Source of the DNA: an uncultured Solirubrobacteraceae bacterium
Lineage (GTDB): Bacteria > Actinomycetota > Thermoleophilia > Solirubrobacterales > Solirubrobacteraceae
Assembly (NCBI GenBank): GCA_902806175.1
Contig: CADCVQ010000063.1
Coordinates: 1-64,000, forward strand
Length of the DNA: 64,000 bases
Direction: 5' to 3'
Program-made: the position numbers and the translations under genes
Notes under the pieces: model-generated
What the model saw: only the letters and a program-made list of their open reading frames with translations
Told to the model about the DNA's origin: nothing
Databases searched by the model: none
In this document: positions 53,734-63,840 of the stretch, in pieces
Layout: each line of letters starts with the position of its first letter
Position numbering within the stretch: position 1 is the stretch's first letter

Positions 53734-54903
53734 ATGGCACCCCTGATCACGCGCGAGGAGGCCCGGCGCCTCGGTGCGCTGGAGGACCACGCGCAGATCG
53801 AGGCGCTGATCGAGCGCGCCTGGCAGGCCCGCGTCGAGCGTTTCGACGACGCGACCGACATGTGCTCGCTCGTCAATGCGAAGTCCGGCGGCTGCGCGCA
53901 GGACTGCGGCTTCTGCGCCCAGTCGCGCTTCGCCGAGGCCGAGACACCGCTGCACGCGATGATGGAGCCCGAGCAGATCCTCGAGCACGCGCGCGCCGCC
54001 GAGGCCGCGGGCGCACATCGCTTCTGCATGGTCACCCAGGGCCAGGGCCTCTCCAAGCGCGACTTCGAGAAGGTGCTCGAGGGCACGCGGCTGGTCGCCG
54101 AGCACACGAACCTCAAGCGCTGCGCGTCGATCGGCCACATGTCGCCGGCGCGGGCGCGCGCGCTCAAGGAGGCCGGCGTGCAGCGCGTGCACCACAACGT
54201 CGAGACGGCGCAGTCCTACTACCCCGCGGTCTCGCAGACGGTCCGCTACGAGGGCCGGCTGCGGACGATCGACGCCGTCCGCGACGCGGGCCTCGAGACG
54301 TGCGTCGGCGGGATCCTCAACCTCGGCGAGTCGCGCGAGCAGCGCGTCGAGATGGCCTTCGAGCTGGCCGCGATCGACCCGACGTCGGTGCCGATCAACC
54401 TGCTCAACCCGCGCCCGGGGACGAAGTTCGGCGACCGCGAGTACATGGACCCGTGGGAAGCGGTGAAGTGGATCGCGATCTTCCGCCTGATCCTGCCCGA
54501 CGCGCTGTTTCGGCTGTGCGGCGGCCGCGTCGAGAACATCGGCGAGCTGCAGCAGCTCGCGGTGCGGGCCGGCATCAACGGCGTGATGATGGGCAACTTC
54601 CTTACGACGCTCGGCAACACGCCCGACGAGGATCGCGCGATGTTCGAGAACCTCGGCCTGAACGTGGCCCGCCAGCCCGACAACGGCGCCAACCCGCGGC
54701 CCGACAACCGCAGCGGCTTTCTGGATGGCGAGACGCCGGCGCCGGATGCTGCGGCCGACGGGCTCGACGTCGCGTCCGACTTCGCAGGGCTCGAGGTGCG
54801 TCTCTGGGACCCGTCGACGCAGTTGCGCTTTGCGCGCAAGCGCGGCCCGACACCACCTCGGCTCGAAGCGGTCACCGACGCCGCCCCGGCGACCAGAGGC
54901 TGA
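53734..54903 (+). CDS. bioB: Biotin synthase
   Basis: 389 residues. The radical-SAM cluster motif is SGGCAQDCGFCAQS with Cys54, Cys58 and Cys61, followed by GAHRFCMVTQGQGLSKRDFE and VHHNVETAQSYYPAVSQTVR. INLLNPRPGTKFGDREYMD and GVMMGNFLTTLGNTPDEDRA are conserved parts. A tail of about 70 acidic and Ala-rich residues (NGANPRPDNRSGFLDGETPA) extends beyond the usual end. It inserts sulfur into dethiobiotin. bioF starts 8 bp downstream. Confidence 0.95.
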   Translation: MAPLITREEARRLGALEDHAQIEALIERAWQARVERFDDATDMCSLVNAKSGGCAQDCGFCAQSRFAEAETPLHAMMEPEQILEHARAAEAAGAHRFCMVTQGQGLSKRDFEKVLEGTRLVAEHTNLKRCASIGHMSPARARALKEAGVQRVHHNVETAQSYYPAVSQTVRYEGRLRTIDAVRDAGLETCVGGILNLGESREQRVEMAFELAAIDPTSVPINLLNPRPGTKFGDREYMDPWEAVKWIAIFRLILPDALFRLCGGRVENIGELQQLAVRAGINGVMMGNFLTTLGNTPDEDRAMFENLGLNVARQPDNGANPRPDNRSGFLDGETPAPDAAADGLDVASDFAGLEVRLWDPSTQLRFARKRGPTPPRLEAVTDAAPATRG

Positions 54904-54910
54904 GACCACG

Positions 54911-56170
54911 GTGAGCGAGATCGGGGCGCGGCTGGCGGAGCTCAAGGAGCTTGGGCTGTACCGCCGTACCCGCCTCGTCAGCGGCCCGCAGGGACCGAAC
55001 GTCGTGCTCGACGGCCAGCCCGTCCTGCTGCTGTGCTCCAACAACTACCTCGGATTCGCCGATCACGAGAAGGTGCAGCAGGCGGCCGCCGAAGCGGCGC
55101 TGCGCTGGGGCGTCGGCGCCGGCTCATCGCGCCTGGTCAGCGGCACGATGACGATCCACGGGCGCCTCGAGAAGCGGCTTGCCGCCTTCAAGGGAACCCA
55201 GACGGCGCTGCTCTTCGGCTCGGGCTACCTCGCGAACCTCGGCGTCGTCGGCGCGCTGTCGGGCGCAGGCGAGGTCGTCTTCTCCGACGAGCTCAACCAC
55301 GCGTCGATCATCGACGGCTGCCGGCTGTCGCGCGCGGACACGTTCATCTACCGCCACAACGACGTCGAGCACCTCGCGTGGGGCCTGAAGCAGGCCGCGG
55401 GACGCGGGTCGCTGATCGTCACCGAGTCGGTCTTCTCGATGGACGGCGACGTCGCGCCGCTGGAGGAGATCGCCGACCTCGCGCGGCGCTTCGGCGTGCG
55501 CCTCGTCGTCGACGAGGCGCACGGCACGGGCTGCCTGGGGCCGGGCGGCCGCGGCGCGGTTGCCGATGCGAGCCTCGAGGGCGTGATCGGCGCCGTCGTC
55601 GGCACGCTCGGCAAGGCGCTTGGTTCCTATGGCGCGTACGTTGCCTGCGCCGAGGACGTCGCCGCTCTGCTGGTCAACAGCGCGCGCTCGCTGATCTTCT
55701 CGACGGCGCCGCCGCCGCCGGCGGTCGCGGGCGCGCTCGCGGCGCTCGAGCTGCTCGAGGAGCAGCCGCGGCGCGTCGAGCGCCTGCAGGCCAACGCTTC
55801 GGTGCTGCGAGCCGAGCTCGCGCGCGAGGGCTTTGACGTCGCCGGCTCCTCGACGCAGATCGTGCCGATCATCGTCGGCGACGCCTCGACGGCGATGCGC
55901 GTCTGCGAGGCCGCGCTGGAGCGCGGCGTGTTCGCGCAGGCGATCCGGCCGCCGACGGTCCCGCCCGGAACCTCGCGGCTGCGCCTGGCGGTGATGGCGA
56001 CACACACGAAGGAGGAGCTGCGCGAGGCGGCGCGGGTGCTCGGGCACGCGGCACTGCAGGCGGGTTTTCGGCCGGCGACGGCGATGCCGGTCGCGGTCGC
56101 GCAGGAGCACGCGCGGCCCGGAGCGCCGCTGGCGAGCGCGCCGCCGCCGCGCCACGCCGACGCGGCGTAG
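54911..56170 (+). CDS. bioF: 8-amino-7-oxononanoate synthase
   Basis: The GTG at 54911 begins VSEIGARLAELKELGLYRRT; the longer open frame to 54725 lies inside bioB and is not used. 419 residues. SNNYLGFADHEKVQQAAAEA, SSRLVSGTMTIHGRLEKRLA, and VVDEAHGTGCLGPGGRGAVA are the PLP-fold blocks; Lys235 in GTLGKALGSYGAY is the PLP Lys. It condenses pimeloyl-CoA/ACP with alanine. A 45-residue Ala/Pro-rich tail follows the fold. bioD starts 9 bp downstream. Confidence 0.95.
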   Translation: MSEIGARLAELKELGLYRRTRLVSGPQGPNVVLDGQPVLLLCSNNYLGFADHEKVQQAAAEAALRWGVGAGSSRLVSGTMTIHGRLEKRLAAFKGTQTALLFGSGYLANLGVVGALSGAGEVVFSDELNHASIIDGCRLSRADTFIYRHNDVEHLAWGLKQAAGRGSLIVTESVFSMDGDVAPLEEIADLARRFGVRLVVDEAHGTGCLGPGGRGAVADASLEGVIGAVVGTLGKALGSYGAYVACAEDVAALLVNSARSLIFSTAPPPPAVAGALAALELLEEQPRRVERLQANASVLRAELAREGFDVAGSSTQIVPIIVGDASTAMRVCEAALERGVFAQAIRPPTVPPGTSRLRLAVMATHTKEELREAARVLGHAALQAGFRPATAMPVAVAQEHARPGAPLASAPPPRHADAA

Positions 56171-57567
<1,397 letters not shown>

Positions 57568-58065
57568 GGAGTCGCGGGCACGCTTCGCAGGGCCGGCAAG
57601 CCGGGTCGCGCTCGGCCGCCGTCGCCGGTCATGGCGCCTATGCAGCGCCCCGCGCGCCAGGAACCTCGCCCGCGACCACGTTGCGCCGGTGTCGCGGCGT
57701 CTACGCAGCGCTGCGCACAGAACACGTACTCGCCACGACCGTCGTGAGGGCCCGGCGCCCGGCGCCATGTACTCCCACCAGCGGCCGATCGACGCGCACC
57801 CGGCGACCGCCGACCCGGCGCCCCAGGACACGCTCGGCGCGACGCTCGCCGCGCTGACCGGCGTCGAGCTGCCGACGGCATGACGCGCCCGGTCGCCGCG
57901 GGCGCGGGTCGCGCACCCGCCGGCGGCGCAACACGCTGGGCGGGTAAGCGCCCGAGCCGACCCGGACACCGGCGCCCGTACGCGACGATGAGCGTCGAGC
58001 TCTTGCTCGAGCGCAAGCAGCGCGGCTCGTGCGCGGCGGTCACCGCGTCCCGCAGCCCAAGTCGC
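57568..58065. other. Gene-free stretch after the bio operon
   Basis: About 500 bp, GC-rich, with no supported gene on either strand; the right end is the SDR remnant. Confidence 0.4.
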
Positions 58066-58816
58066 TCAGGCGGCCAACGGGTGGAAGTAGTGGCCGTGCT
58101 CGAGGTCGTCGATCAGCCCCGGGTGCGTGGGCTGCCATCCCACGCGCTCGCGGGTCAGCGCGTTCGAGGCGCGGACGTCGAGCGCGACGAAGCCCGCCAG
58201 CCAGCCGAAGTGCTCGCTCGCTTCCGCGGGGGCGATCGACGTCACCGGCACGTCGAGGTGGCGGCCGATGACCTCGGCGATCGCGCGCACCGGTACGCCC
58301 TCGTCGGCGACGCCGTGCAGCACCGATCCTGCCGAGGCCGCCTCCAGCGCCAGGCGAAACAGGCGCGCGGCGTCGCGGCGGTGCACCGCGGGCCAGTGGT
58401 TCTGCCCCTCGCCGACGCCGCCGGAGATCCCCTTGTCGCGCGCGATGGCGACGAGGGTCGCGACGAAGCCGTGGTCGCCGTCGCCGTGGACGGTCGGCGA
58501 CAGCCGCACGCTCGACGAGCGCACGCGAGCGTCTCGATCGCGCGGCGGTCGGCTGCGGTAGCGGCCGGGAAGTCACCGGAGAACGCCTCCTCGTGTTGAA
58601 GGCGAGGTGGATGACGCCATCGGATGCCGCGGCGGCGCGGCGCAGCTCGTCGAGGTCGTCGAGAGAACCGCGAAGCGCCTCGGCGCCGGCGGTGGCGAGG
58701 GCGGTGGCCGAGGCATCGGAGCGGGCGAGCCCGACGACCTCGTGGCTCGCATCGATGAGCTCGGGAACGACGGCGGAGCCGATCCAGCCGGTGGCGCCGG
58801 TGATCAGTACGCGCAT
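58066..58816 (-). pseudogene. NAD-dependent epimerase/SDR, frameshifted with internal deletion
   Basis: The ATG at 58816 has a GGAGGT site and begins [20 protein letters not shown] with the SDR-type GxxGxxG. Near residue 76 a single-base loss shifts frame: HLAFN, then [20 protein letters not shown] in another frame. About 60 residues including the catalytic YxxxK region are missing. From about 58524 the end continues in a third frame: [40 protein letters not shown] and [12 protein letters not shown]. It is a non-functional member of the extended SDR family. Confidence 0.78.
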
Positions 58817-58837
58817 GAGAGACCTCCAGGTGGCGGC

Positions 58838-59229
58838 GGAGACGACTTCAAGCAACTCTTCGTGGACAGCCTCGCCGGCACGCCCGCCTCCGCGGCGCCG
58901 CTGGAGGCGATCGGGCTGACGCTCGAAGCGGTTGGCGCCAGCTTCCGCGATCGCCGCGAGTTCGCCCGGCGCCGCCAGCTCGTCATCGCGGCCAACGCCG
59001 AGCTCCAGGAACGCGAGCTCGTCAAGCTCGCTCGGTCGCCGCCGCCCTCGCCGACACCCTGCGCGAGCGCGGCGTCGCCGAACCCGCGGCGAGCATCGCC
59101 GCCGACACGACCGTCGCAATCTTCCGCAACGCGTTCGAACGCTGGGTCGCCGCGGCGGACCAGCGAGACCTGCCTGACGTCATCCGCGAATCGCTGGGAG
59201 CGCTGCAAGCGGTGACCGCGGGCGGATGA
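58838..59229 (+). pseudogene. TetR-family C-terminal domain remnant
   Basis: [54 protein letters not shown], then after a frameshift near 59035 [40 protein letters not shown] and SLGALQAVTAGG. This is the C-terminal half of a TetR regulator of the MftR-like type. The helix-turn-helix part is gone. In intact relatives such a gene faces the SDR gene, which is the arrangement here. Confidence 0.7.
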
Positions 59230-59300
59230 TCCTCGACCCAGCGACGTGCCCCCGACGCCAGTCAGCCGTGGCCGTCCGCTCCCCACGGCGTCTGGCGTCG

Positions 59301-60812
59301 CTACCCGTCCTCACCCGCCGCAAAAGACACGATCGAGGAGTCGATCAGCCACTCCACCGGCGCGACGTCGTCGGTGTAGACGCGCCCGCCCGGCAGGCGT
59401 GGCTCCACCCGGCCGGCGGCCTCGAGCGCGAGCGGCTGCAGCTCGGCGGGCAGCGTCGCCGCGTTGCGGCGCAGGCGCTGCGCGGACGCGTCGCCCATCG
59501 TCCCCAGCAGCAGCGTGTTGACCGGCTGCGACGGGTCGCGCAGGACCGTCGGGAAGACCGCCGCGAGCGTCGCGCCGAGCACCTGCTCGAGATCCTCGGA
59601 GCCCTCCGGGTGGCCGGCGTTGACGACGACGACGCCGCCCGGGCGCAGGCGGTCGCGCGCGAGCTCGAAGAACTCCTTCGTCGCCAGGTAGAACGGGATG
59701 TAGGGCTGGCGGTAGGCATCGACGAAGATCGCGTCGTAGCGCTGCTTCGTGCGACGCAGATACGGCCGCGCGTCGGCGGTGTGCGTGCGCAGCCCGGGAG
59801 CGCGCATGTCGAAGAAGCGCCGCCCGATGTCGCTCAGCTCGCCGTCGATCTCGACGCCGTCGATCTGCGTCTGCGGGAAGAAATGGCCGTAGGCGCGCGC
59901 GGTCGTCCCGGCCGCGTTGCCGAGGATCGCGATCCGCCGCGGCGGGCGGTCCTGGGCGGCGAAGGGGACGATCATGTATTCGTCCCAGACGTTGTCGCTG
60001 AGGTAGGAGTCCGGCCGCCGCAGCGAGTGCACGGCCTGGCCCTCGTTGAGCTCGAGCGTGCGGGTGCCGTCGGCGTCCTGCACGACACGCGCGTACTGGT
60101 ACTCCGTGTCGGTCTCGTGGATGACGCGCGCGCCCGCCTCCGTCTCCCCCTTGACCGTGCCGAGCGGCAGCACGAGCAGGACGGCCAGCAGCGCGGGCGC
60201 GAGCAGCAGTCGCCGCTTGGCCAGGCCGTAGACCGCGATCAGCACGAGCGCCAGGCCGAAGACGATGAACGTGCGGCGCGTGCCGATCAGCGGGATGAAC
60301 AGCAGCGCCGAGGAGAACGTTCCCAATAGCGACCCGACGGTCGAGATCGCGTACAGGCGCCCCGAGATCGTCCCCGCCTGCGCCACGTCGGCCACGGCCA
60401 GGCGCAGCGCGTACGGGGCGACCGCGCCCGAGACGAGCACCGGCGTCGCGACGAGCACCGTCACGCCGAGCAGCGACCCGACGAACGCGCCCGCCGAGAT
60501 CGAGTCCAGCGCGTCGATGGCGACGCCGAGGAACGGGTCGGCGACGAACGGCACGGCGGCGAGCAGCAGCCCCGACAGCAGCACGATCCTGTACAGGCCG
60601 TCGCGTGTCGGGTTGCGGTCGGCGAGGCGGCCGCCGTACCAGTAGCCGACCGACAGCGCGACGAGCACGATCCCGATCGTGTTGGCCCACACGATCGTCG
60701 ACGCGCCGAAGTACGGCGCGAGCAGCCGCGCGGCGGCGATCTCCGCGCCGAGGATCGCGACGCCGACGACGAAGACGATCAGGCTGAGCGGTGGCTCGGG
60801 CAGGCGGCGCAT
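59301..60812 (-). CDS. Membrane-fused spermidine-synthase-like protein
   Basis: 503 residues. About eight to nine helices in the first 210 residues (LSLIVFVVGVAILGAEIAAA, AFVGSLLGVTVLVATPVLVS) are followed by a Rossmann methyltransferase-like half: RIAILGNAAGTTARAYGHFF, DGVEIDGELSDIGRRFFDMR and IFVDAYRQPYIPFYLATKEF. The NAGHPEGSEDLEQVLGATLA part is typical of spermidine-synthase-like (fused MFS/SpeE) proteins. The amine specificity is unknown. It lies divergent from bioA, with 45 bp between starts. Confidence 0.88.
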   Translation of the reverse strand: MRRLPEPPLSLIVFVVGVAILGAEIAAARLLAPYFGASTIVWANTIGIVLVALSVGYWYGGRLADRNPTRDGLYRIVLLSGLLLAAVPFVADPFLGVAIDALDSISAGAFVGSLLGVTVLVATPVLVSGAVAPYALRLAVADVAQAGTISGRLYAISTVGSLLGTFSSALLFIPLIGTRRTFIVFGLALVLIAVYGLAKRRLLLAPALLAVLLVLPLGTVKGETEAGARVIHETDTEYQYARVVQDADGTRTLELNEGQAVHSLRRPDSYLSDNVWDEYMIVPFAAQDRPPRRIAILGNAAGTTARAYGHFFPQTQIDGVEIDGELSDIGRRFFDMRAPGLRTHTADARPYLRRTKQRYDAIFVDAYRQPYIPFYLATKEFFELARDRLRPGGVVVVNAGHPEGSEDLEQVLGATLAAVFPTVLRDPSQPVNTLLLGTMGDASAQRLRRNAATLPAELQPLALEAAGRVEPRLPGGRVYTDDVAPVEWLIDSSIVSFAAGEDG

Positions 60813-60857
60813 CTCTGCGAGCGTATTCGTCCGGATGGCTGCCTAGGGTCACTTGCC

Positions 60858-62162
60858 ATGACGACGCGCGAGCTCGCAGGACAGGACAAACGGGCGCTCT
60901 GGCACCCGTTCACGCAGCAGCAGGGCTGGTGCGAGGAGGAGCCGCTGATCATCGAGCGCGCCCAGGGATGCACGCTCTACGACACCGGCGGCAACGGCTA
61001 TCTCGACGGCGTCTCGTCGTTGTGGTGCAACGTCCACGGCCACGGCCACCCTGCGATCGACCGCGCCGTGCGCGACCAGCTCGACCGTGTGGCGCACACG
61101 ACGATGCTCGGCCTGTCACACCCCGGCGCGATCGAGCTCGCCGAGCGGCTCGTCGAGCTGGCCCCGGACGGATTGCAGCGCGTCTTCTACTCCGACAACG
61201 GCTCGACGGCCGCCGAGGTCGCCCTGAAGATGGCCTTCCAGTACTGGCGCCATCGCGACATGCCCGAGCGCGACGGCTTCATCTGCCTGCGTGACGCCTA
61301 CCACGGCGACACGATCGGTTCGGTCTCGGTCGGCGGGATCGACCTCTTCCACGCGTGCTTCGGGCCGCTGCTGTTCGACGCGTGGCAGGCCGAGCCCGGC
61401 GACATCGACGCGATCGCCGCGCTGCTGCGCGAGCAAGGCGAGCGCGTGGCGGCGGTCATCGTCGAGCCGCTCGTGCAGGGTGCCGCCGGAATCCTCACGC
61501 ACCCCGACGGCTACCTGCGCGACGTCCGCGCGCTGTGCGACGAGCACGACGTGCTGCTCATCTGCGACGAGGTCGCGACCGGCTTCGGACGCACGGGCAC
61601 GATGTTCGCGTGCGAGCAGGAGGGCGTCGCGCCGGACCTCATGTGCGTCGCCAAGGGGCTCACCGGGGGCTACATGCCGCTCGCCGCGACGCTTGCGACC
61701 GAGCGCATCTACGAGGCGTTTCTCGGCGAGCACGAGGATCTGAAGACGTTCTTTCACGGCCACACGTACACCGGCAACCCGCTGGCGTGCGCCGCCGCGC
61801 TGGCGACGCTCGACGTCTTCGAGCAGGAGCGCACGCTCGAGGCCGTTGCGCCGAAGATCGCGCTGCTGCACGAGTTGCTCGACGAGCTCGTGGCGCCGCT
61901 GGCGGGCGTGCGCGAGATCCGCCGCCGTGGGCTGATGGTCGGCATCGAGCTGCACGAGTTCCCGCTCGAGGCGCGCATGGGCCACCAGGTGACGCTCGCC
62001 GCGCGCCGGCGCGGCGCGGTGATCCGCCCGCTCGGCGACGTCGTCGTGCTCATGCCGCCGCTGGCGATGAGCGCCGACGAGATCTGCCACCTCGTCCAGA
62101 TCACCGCCGCATCGGTGGCGGAGGCGACGGCGCGGCCGGTGCTGCTGGCCGCGGCCGCGTGA
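60858..62162 (+). CDS. bioA: Adenosylmethionine-8-amino-7-oxononanoate aminotransferase
   Basis: 434 residues. GVSSLWCNVHGHGHPAIDRA, RVFYSDNGSTAAEVALKMAF and LLICDEVATGFGRTGTMFAC are class III aminotransferase blocks; Lys266 in VAKGLTGGYMPLAAT is the PLP Lys. DAYHGDTIGSVSVGGIDLFH is characteristic of BioA. It transfers the amino group from SAM to KAPA to give DAPA. It stands apart from bioB-F-D, separated by the decayed SDR/TetR pair and the spermidine-synthase-like gene. Confidence 0.95.
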   Translation: MTTRELAGQDKRALWHPFTQQQGWCEEEPLIIERAQGCTLYDTGGNGYLDGVSSLWCNVHGHGHPAIDRAVRDQLDRVAHTTMLGLSHPGAIELAERLVELAPDGLQRVFYSDNGSTAAEVALKMAFQYWRHRDMPERDGFICLRDAYHGDTIGSVSVGGIDLFHACFGPLLFDAWQAEPGDIDAIAALLREQGERVAAVIVEPLVQGAAGILTHPDGYLRDVRALCDEHDVLLICDEVATGFGRTGTMFACEQEGVAPDLMCVAKGLTGGYMPLAATLATERIYEAFLGEHEDLKTFFHGHTYTGNPLACAAALATLDVFEQERTLEAVAPKIALLHELLDELVAPLAGVREIRRRGLMVGIELHEFPLEARMGHQVTLAARRRGAVIRPLGDVVVLMPPLAMSADEICHLVQITAASVAEATARPVLLAAAA

Positions 62163-62164
62163 CA

Positions 62165-62202
62165 AGTACACGCGTCCGCACGTTCTGCGGGCCGCGTGTA
62201 CT
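62165..62202. terminator. Bidirectional hairpin between bioA and the Sel1 gene
   Basis: AGTACACGCG pairs with CGCGTGTACT, and an inner CCGCA/TGCGG stem sits within the loop. The two convergent genes share it; it reaches the Sel1 stop codon. Confidence 0.75.
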
Positions 62203-62773
62203 ACTGCGCCGACGCGAGACGCTCGCGGGCCTCGGACTGGCCGCCGGCGGCCGCCTGCTCGAGCAGCGCCCGGGCGCGCGCGGGCTCGGTCGCCTCGACG
62301 AGCTTTGCGAGGTTGAACATCGCGTCGGCGTCGCCCGCCTCGACGGCCTGCTCGTACCAGTCGATCGCCGTCGCGCGGTCGGTGGGCTCGTGCATCAAAC
62401 CGAGGTTGAACATCGCGATCGCGCTGCGACGTGCGGCCGCCTGCTCGTAGCGCCGGCGGGCGGCGGCCGGATCGGTCGCCTGGTCGAGCACGCCGAGCTT
62501 GATCATCGCGTCGACGTGCTGGCGGTCGGCCGCGCGCTCCAGCCAGCTGCGCGAGGCGACGCGGTCATGCGGCTCGAGGTAGAGCCCGACGATGTACATC
62601 GCGTGCGGGTTGCCGCCCTCGGCGGCACGCCGGAACCACTCGCGCGAGACGGCTGCGTCGTCGTTGGCGGTGACGGTCCCGAGAAACAGCATCGCGTCGG
62701 CGTCGCCGGCTTCGGCGGCCGCCTCGTAACGGCGGCGCAGGGTCCGGCGACTCGCCTTCTTGATCAGGCCCAC
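62201..62773 (-). CDS. Sel1-like TPR repeat protein
   Basis: 190 residues made of about four to five Sel1-like repeats: RRYEAAAEAGDADAMLFLGT, RAAEGGNPHAMYIVGLYLEP, RAADRQHVDAMIKLGVLDQA, QAAARRSAIAMFNLGLMHEP, QAVEAGDADAMFNLAKLVEA. These alpha-hairpins form a protein-binding scaffold. No signal peptide is evident, so it is probably cytoplasmic. The partner is unknown. Confidence 0.85.
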   Translation of the reverse strand: MGLIKKASRRTLRRRYEAAAEAGDADAMLFLGTVTANDDAAVSREWFRRAAEGGNPHAMYIVGLYLEPHDRVASRSWLERAADRQHVDAMIKLGVLDQATDPAAARRRYEQAAARRSAIAMFNLGLMHEPTDRATAIDWYEQAVEAGDADAMFNLAKLVEATEPARARALLEQAAAGGQSEARERLASAQ

Positions 62774-62783
62774 GCAGGTAAGT

Positions 62784-63158
62784 CTAGGCGCGCTCGATGA
62801 TGACCATCGGCGACTTCACCACGGCCGTCGCCGCCTGCCCCGGCTTGAGGTCGAGGTCATCGGCGGCCTCGCGCGACATGAGCGAGACGATCCGAAACGG
62901 CCCGCAGGCGAGGTCGATCTGCGCCATCACACCATCGCGCTTGACGTCGACGACGACGCCGGCCATCCGGTTGCGCGCGCTCGAGCGCGAGTTCGTGCCG
63001 CGCTCGCGCAGGACGCGGGCGAGCTCCTCCGGGGCGAGCACGCGCGTGTTGCCGCGGCGCTCGAACGTGATCCGGCCGTCGCGCTCCCAGCGGCGCAGGG
63101 TGTCGACGCTCACGCCGAGCGCTTGTGCCGCCACTCCGATCCTCAGGCCCTCGTCCAT
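62784..63158 (-). CDS. MerR-type HTH plus TOBE (molybdate-type) regulator
   Basis: 124 residues. The first 55 (RIGVAAQALGVSVDTLRRWE, RDGRITFERRGNTRVLAPEE) form a MerR-like helix-turn-helix. A TOBE/Mop domain follows: RMAGVVVDVKRDGVMAQIDL, SREAADDLDLKPGQAATAVV, KSPMVIIE. TOBE domains bind molybdate or tungstate, so it may sense an oxyanion and regulate transport or cofactor genes. No molybdate transporter is in the window. Note that the domain order is HTH then a single TOBE. Confidence 0.85.
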   Translation of the reverse strand: MDEGLRIGVAAQALGVSVDTLRRWERDGRITFERRGNTRVLAPEELARVLRERGTNSRSSARNRMAGVVVDVKRDGVMAQIDLACGPFRIVSLMSREAADDLDLKPGQAATAVVKSPMVIIERA

Positions 63159-63210
63159 CGCGGACGAGCCTATCGGCCGGTGCCGCCGCTACCCAGACAT
63201 TCTGGGCTGC

Positions 63211-63837
63211 TCATTCCCGTTGCGCCAGCTCGCCGGCGCTCGGTGCCGGTCCGGTGCGCGAGCGCTTGACGCGCACCTCCAGACCGCCCATCAGCGCGTA
63301 GCCGCGGACGCGGACCATCGGCGTCCCGGGCCGGATCGGCTCGCTGCCGGGGCGGTACTCGTGGCCGCCCATGAATGCGAAGCCGCCGACGTCGACCTCG
63401 ATCCCCTCGGGGACGATGATCTCGATCCCGCCCATCGCCGCGACGGCGGTGATGACGATGTCCTCGTCCTCGATGAGCGCGTCGCGCAGGTCGAGCTCGA
63501 CGCCGCCCATGACGGCGACGGCGACGAGGTCCGGCGCGGGCCGCCAGCGCCCGCGGCGCTGACTGGCGCCCATCACGGCGATATTCCAGCGCCGGCGCTT
63601 GCGCTCCGGGCGCTCGAGCGCGACCTCGGCGGGCGCGACGGGGAGATCCGCGACGAGCCGCTCGAGCTCGGCGCGCGAGATCGCCGTGTAGGCGAGCTCG
63701 GCGCGCTGGGCGAGCTCGTCGAACGTCAGCCGGCCTTCCGCCGCGCCGTCGCGTAGCGCGGCCACCGTGCGCTCGCGATCCTCGTCGGAGACCCGCACCT
63801 GCGGCCTGTGCTCGTGCGGCGGCTCGTGGGCCGGCAC
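63211..63837 (-). CDS. DUF1707 protein with LiaF-like C-terminal domain
   Basis: 208 residues. The N-terminal DUF1707 segment is VRVSDEDRERTVAALRDGAA, then EGRLTFDELAQRAELAYTAI. The C-terminal half has repeated MGG turns (NIAVMGASQRRGRW, VAVMGGVELDLRDALIE, AAMGGIEIIVPEGIEVDVGG, FAFMGGHEYRPGSEPI), typical of LiaF-like cell-wall-stress domains. No TM helix is evident. It probably senses envelope conditions at the membrane face. Confidence 0.82.
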   Translation of the reverse strand: MPAHEPPHEHRPQVRVSDEDRERTVAALRDGAAEGRLTFDELAQRAELAYTAISRAELERLVADLPVAPAEVALERPERKRRRWNIAVMGASQRRGRWRPAPDLVAVAVMGGVELDLRDALIEDEDIVITAVAAMGGIEIIVPEGIEVDVGGFAFMGGHEYRPGSEPIRPGTPMVRVRGYALMGGLEVRVKRSRTGPAPSAGELAQRE

Positions 63838-63840
63838 GGA

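Noticed and set aside
52726-55044. A 772-residue open frame on the minus strand
   Set aside because: It lies opposite bioB and the dienelactone hydrolase, is Arg/Gly-rich and has no family match; GC-rich genes often leave such antisense frames.
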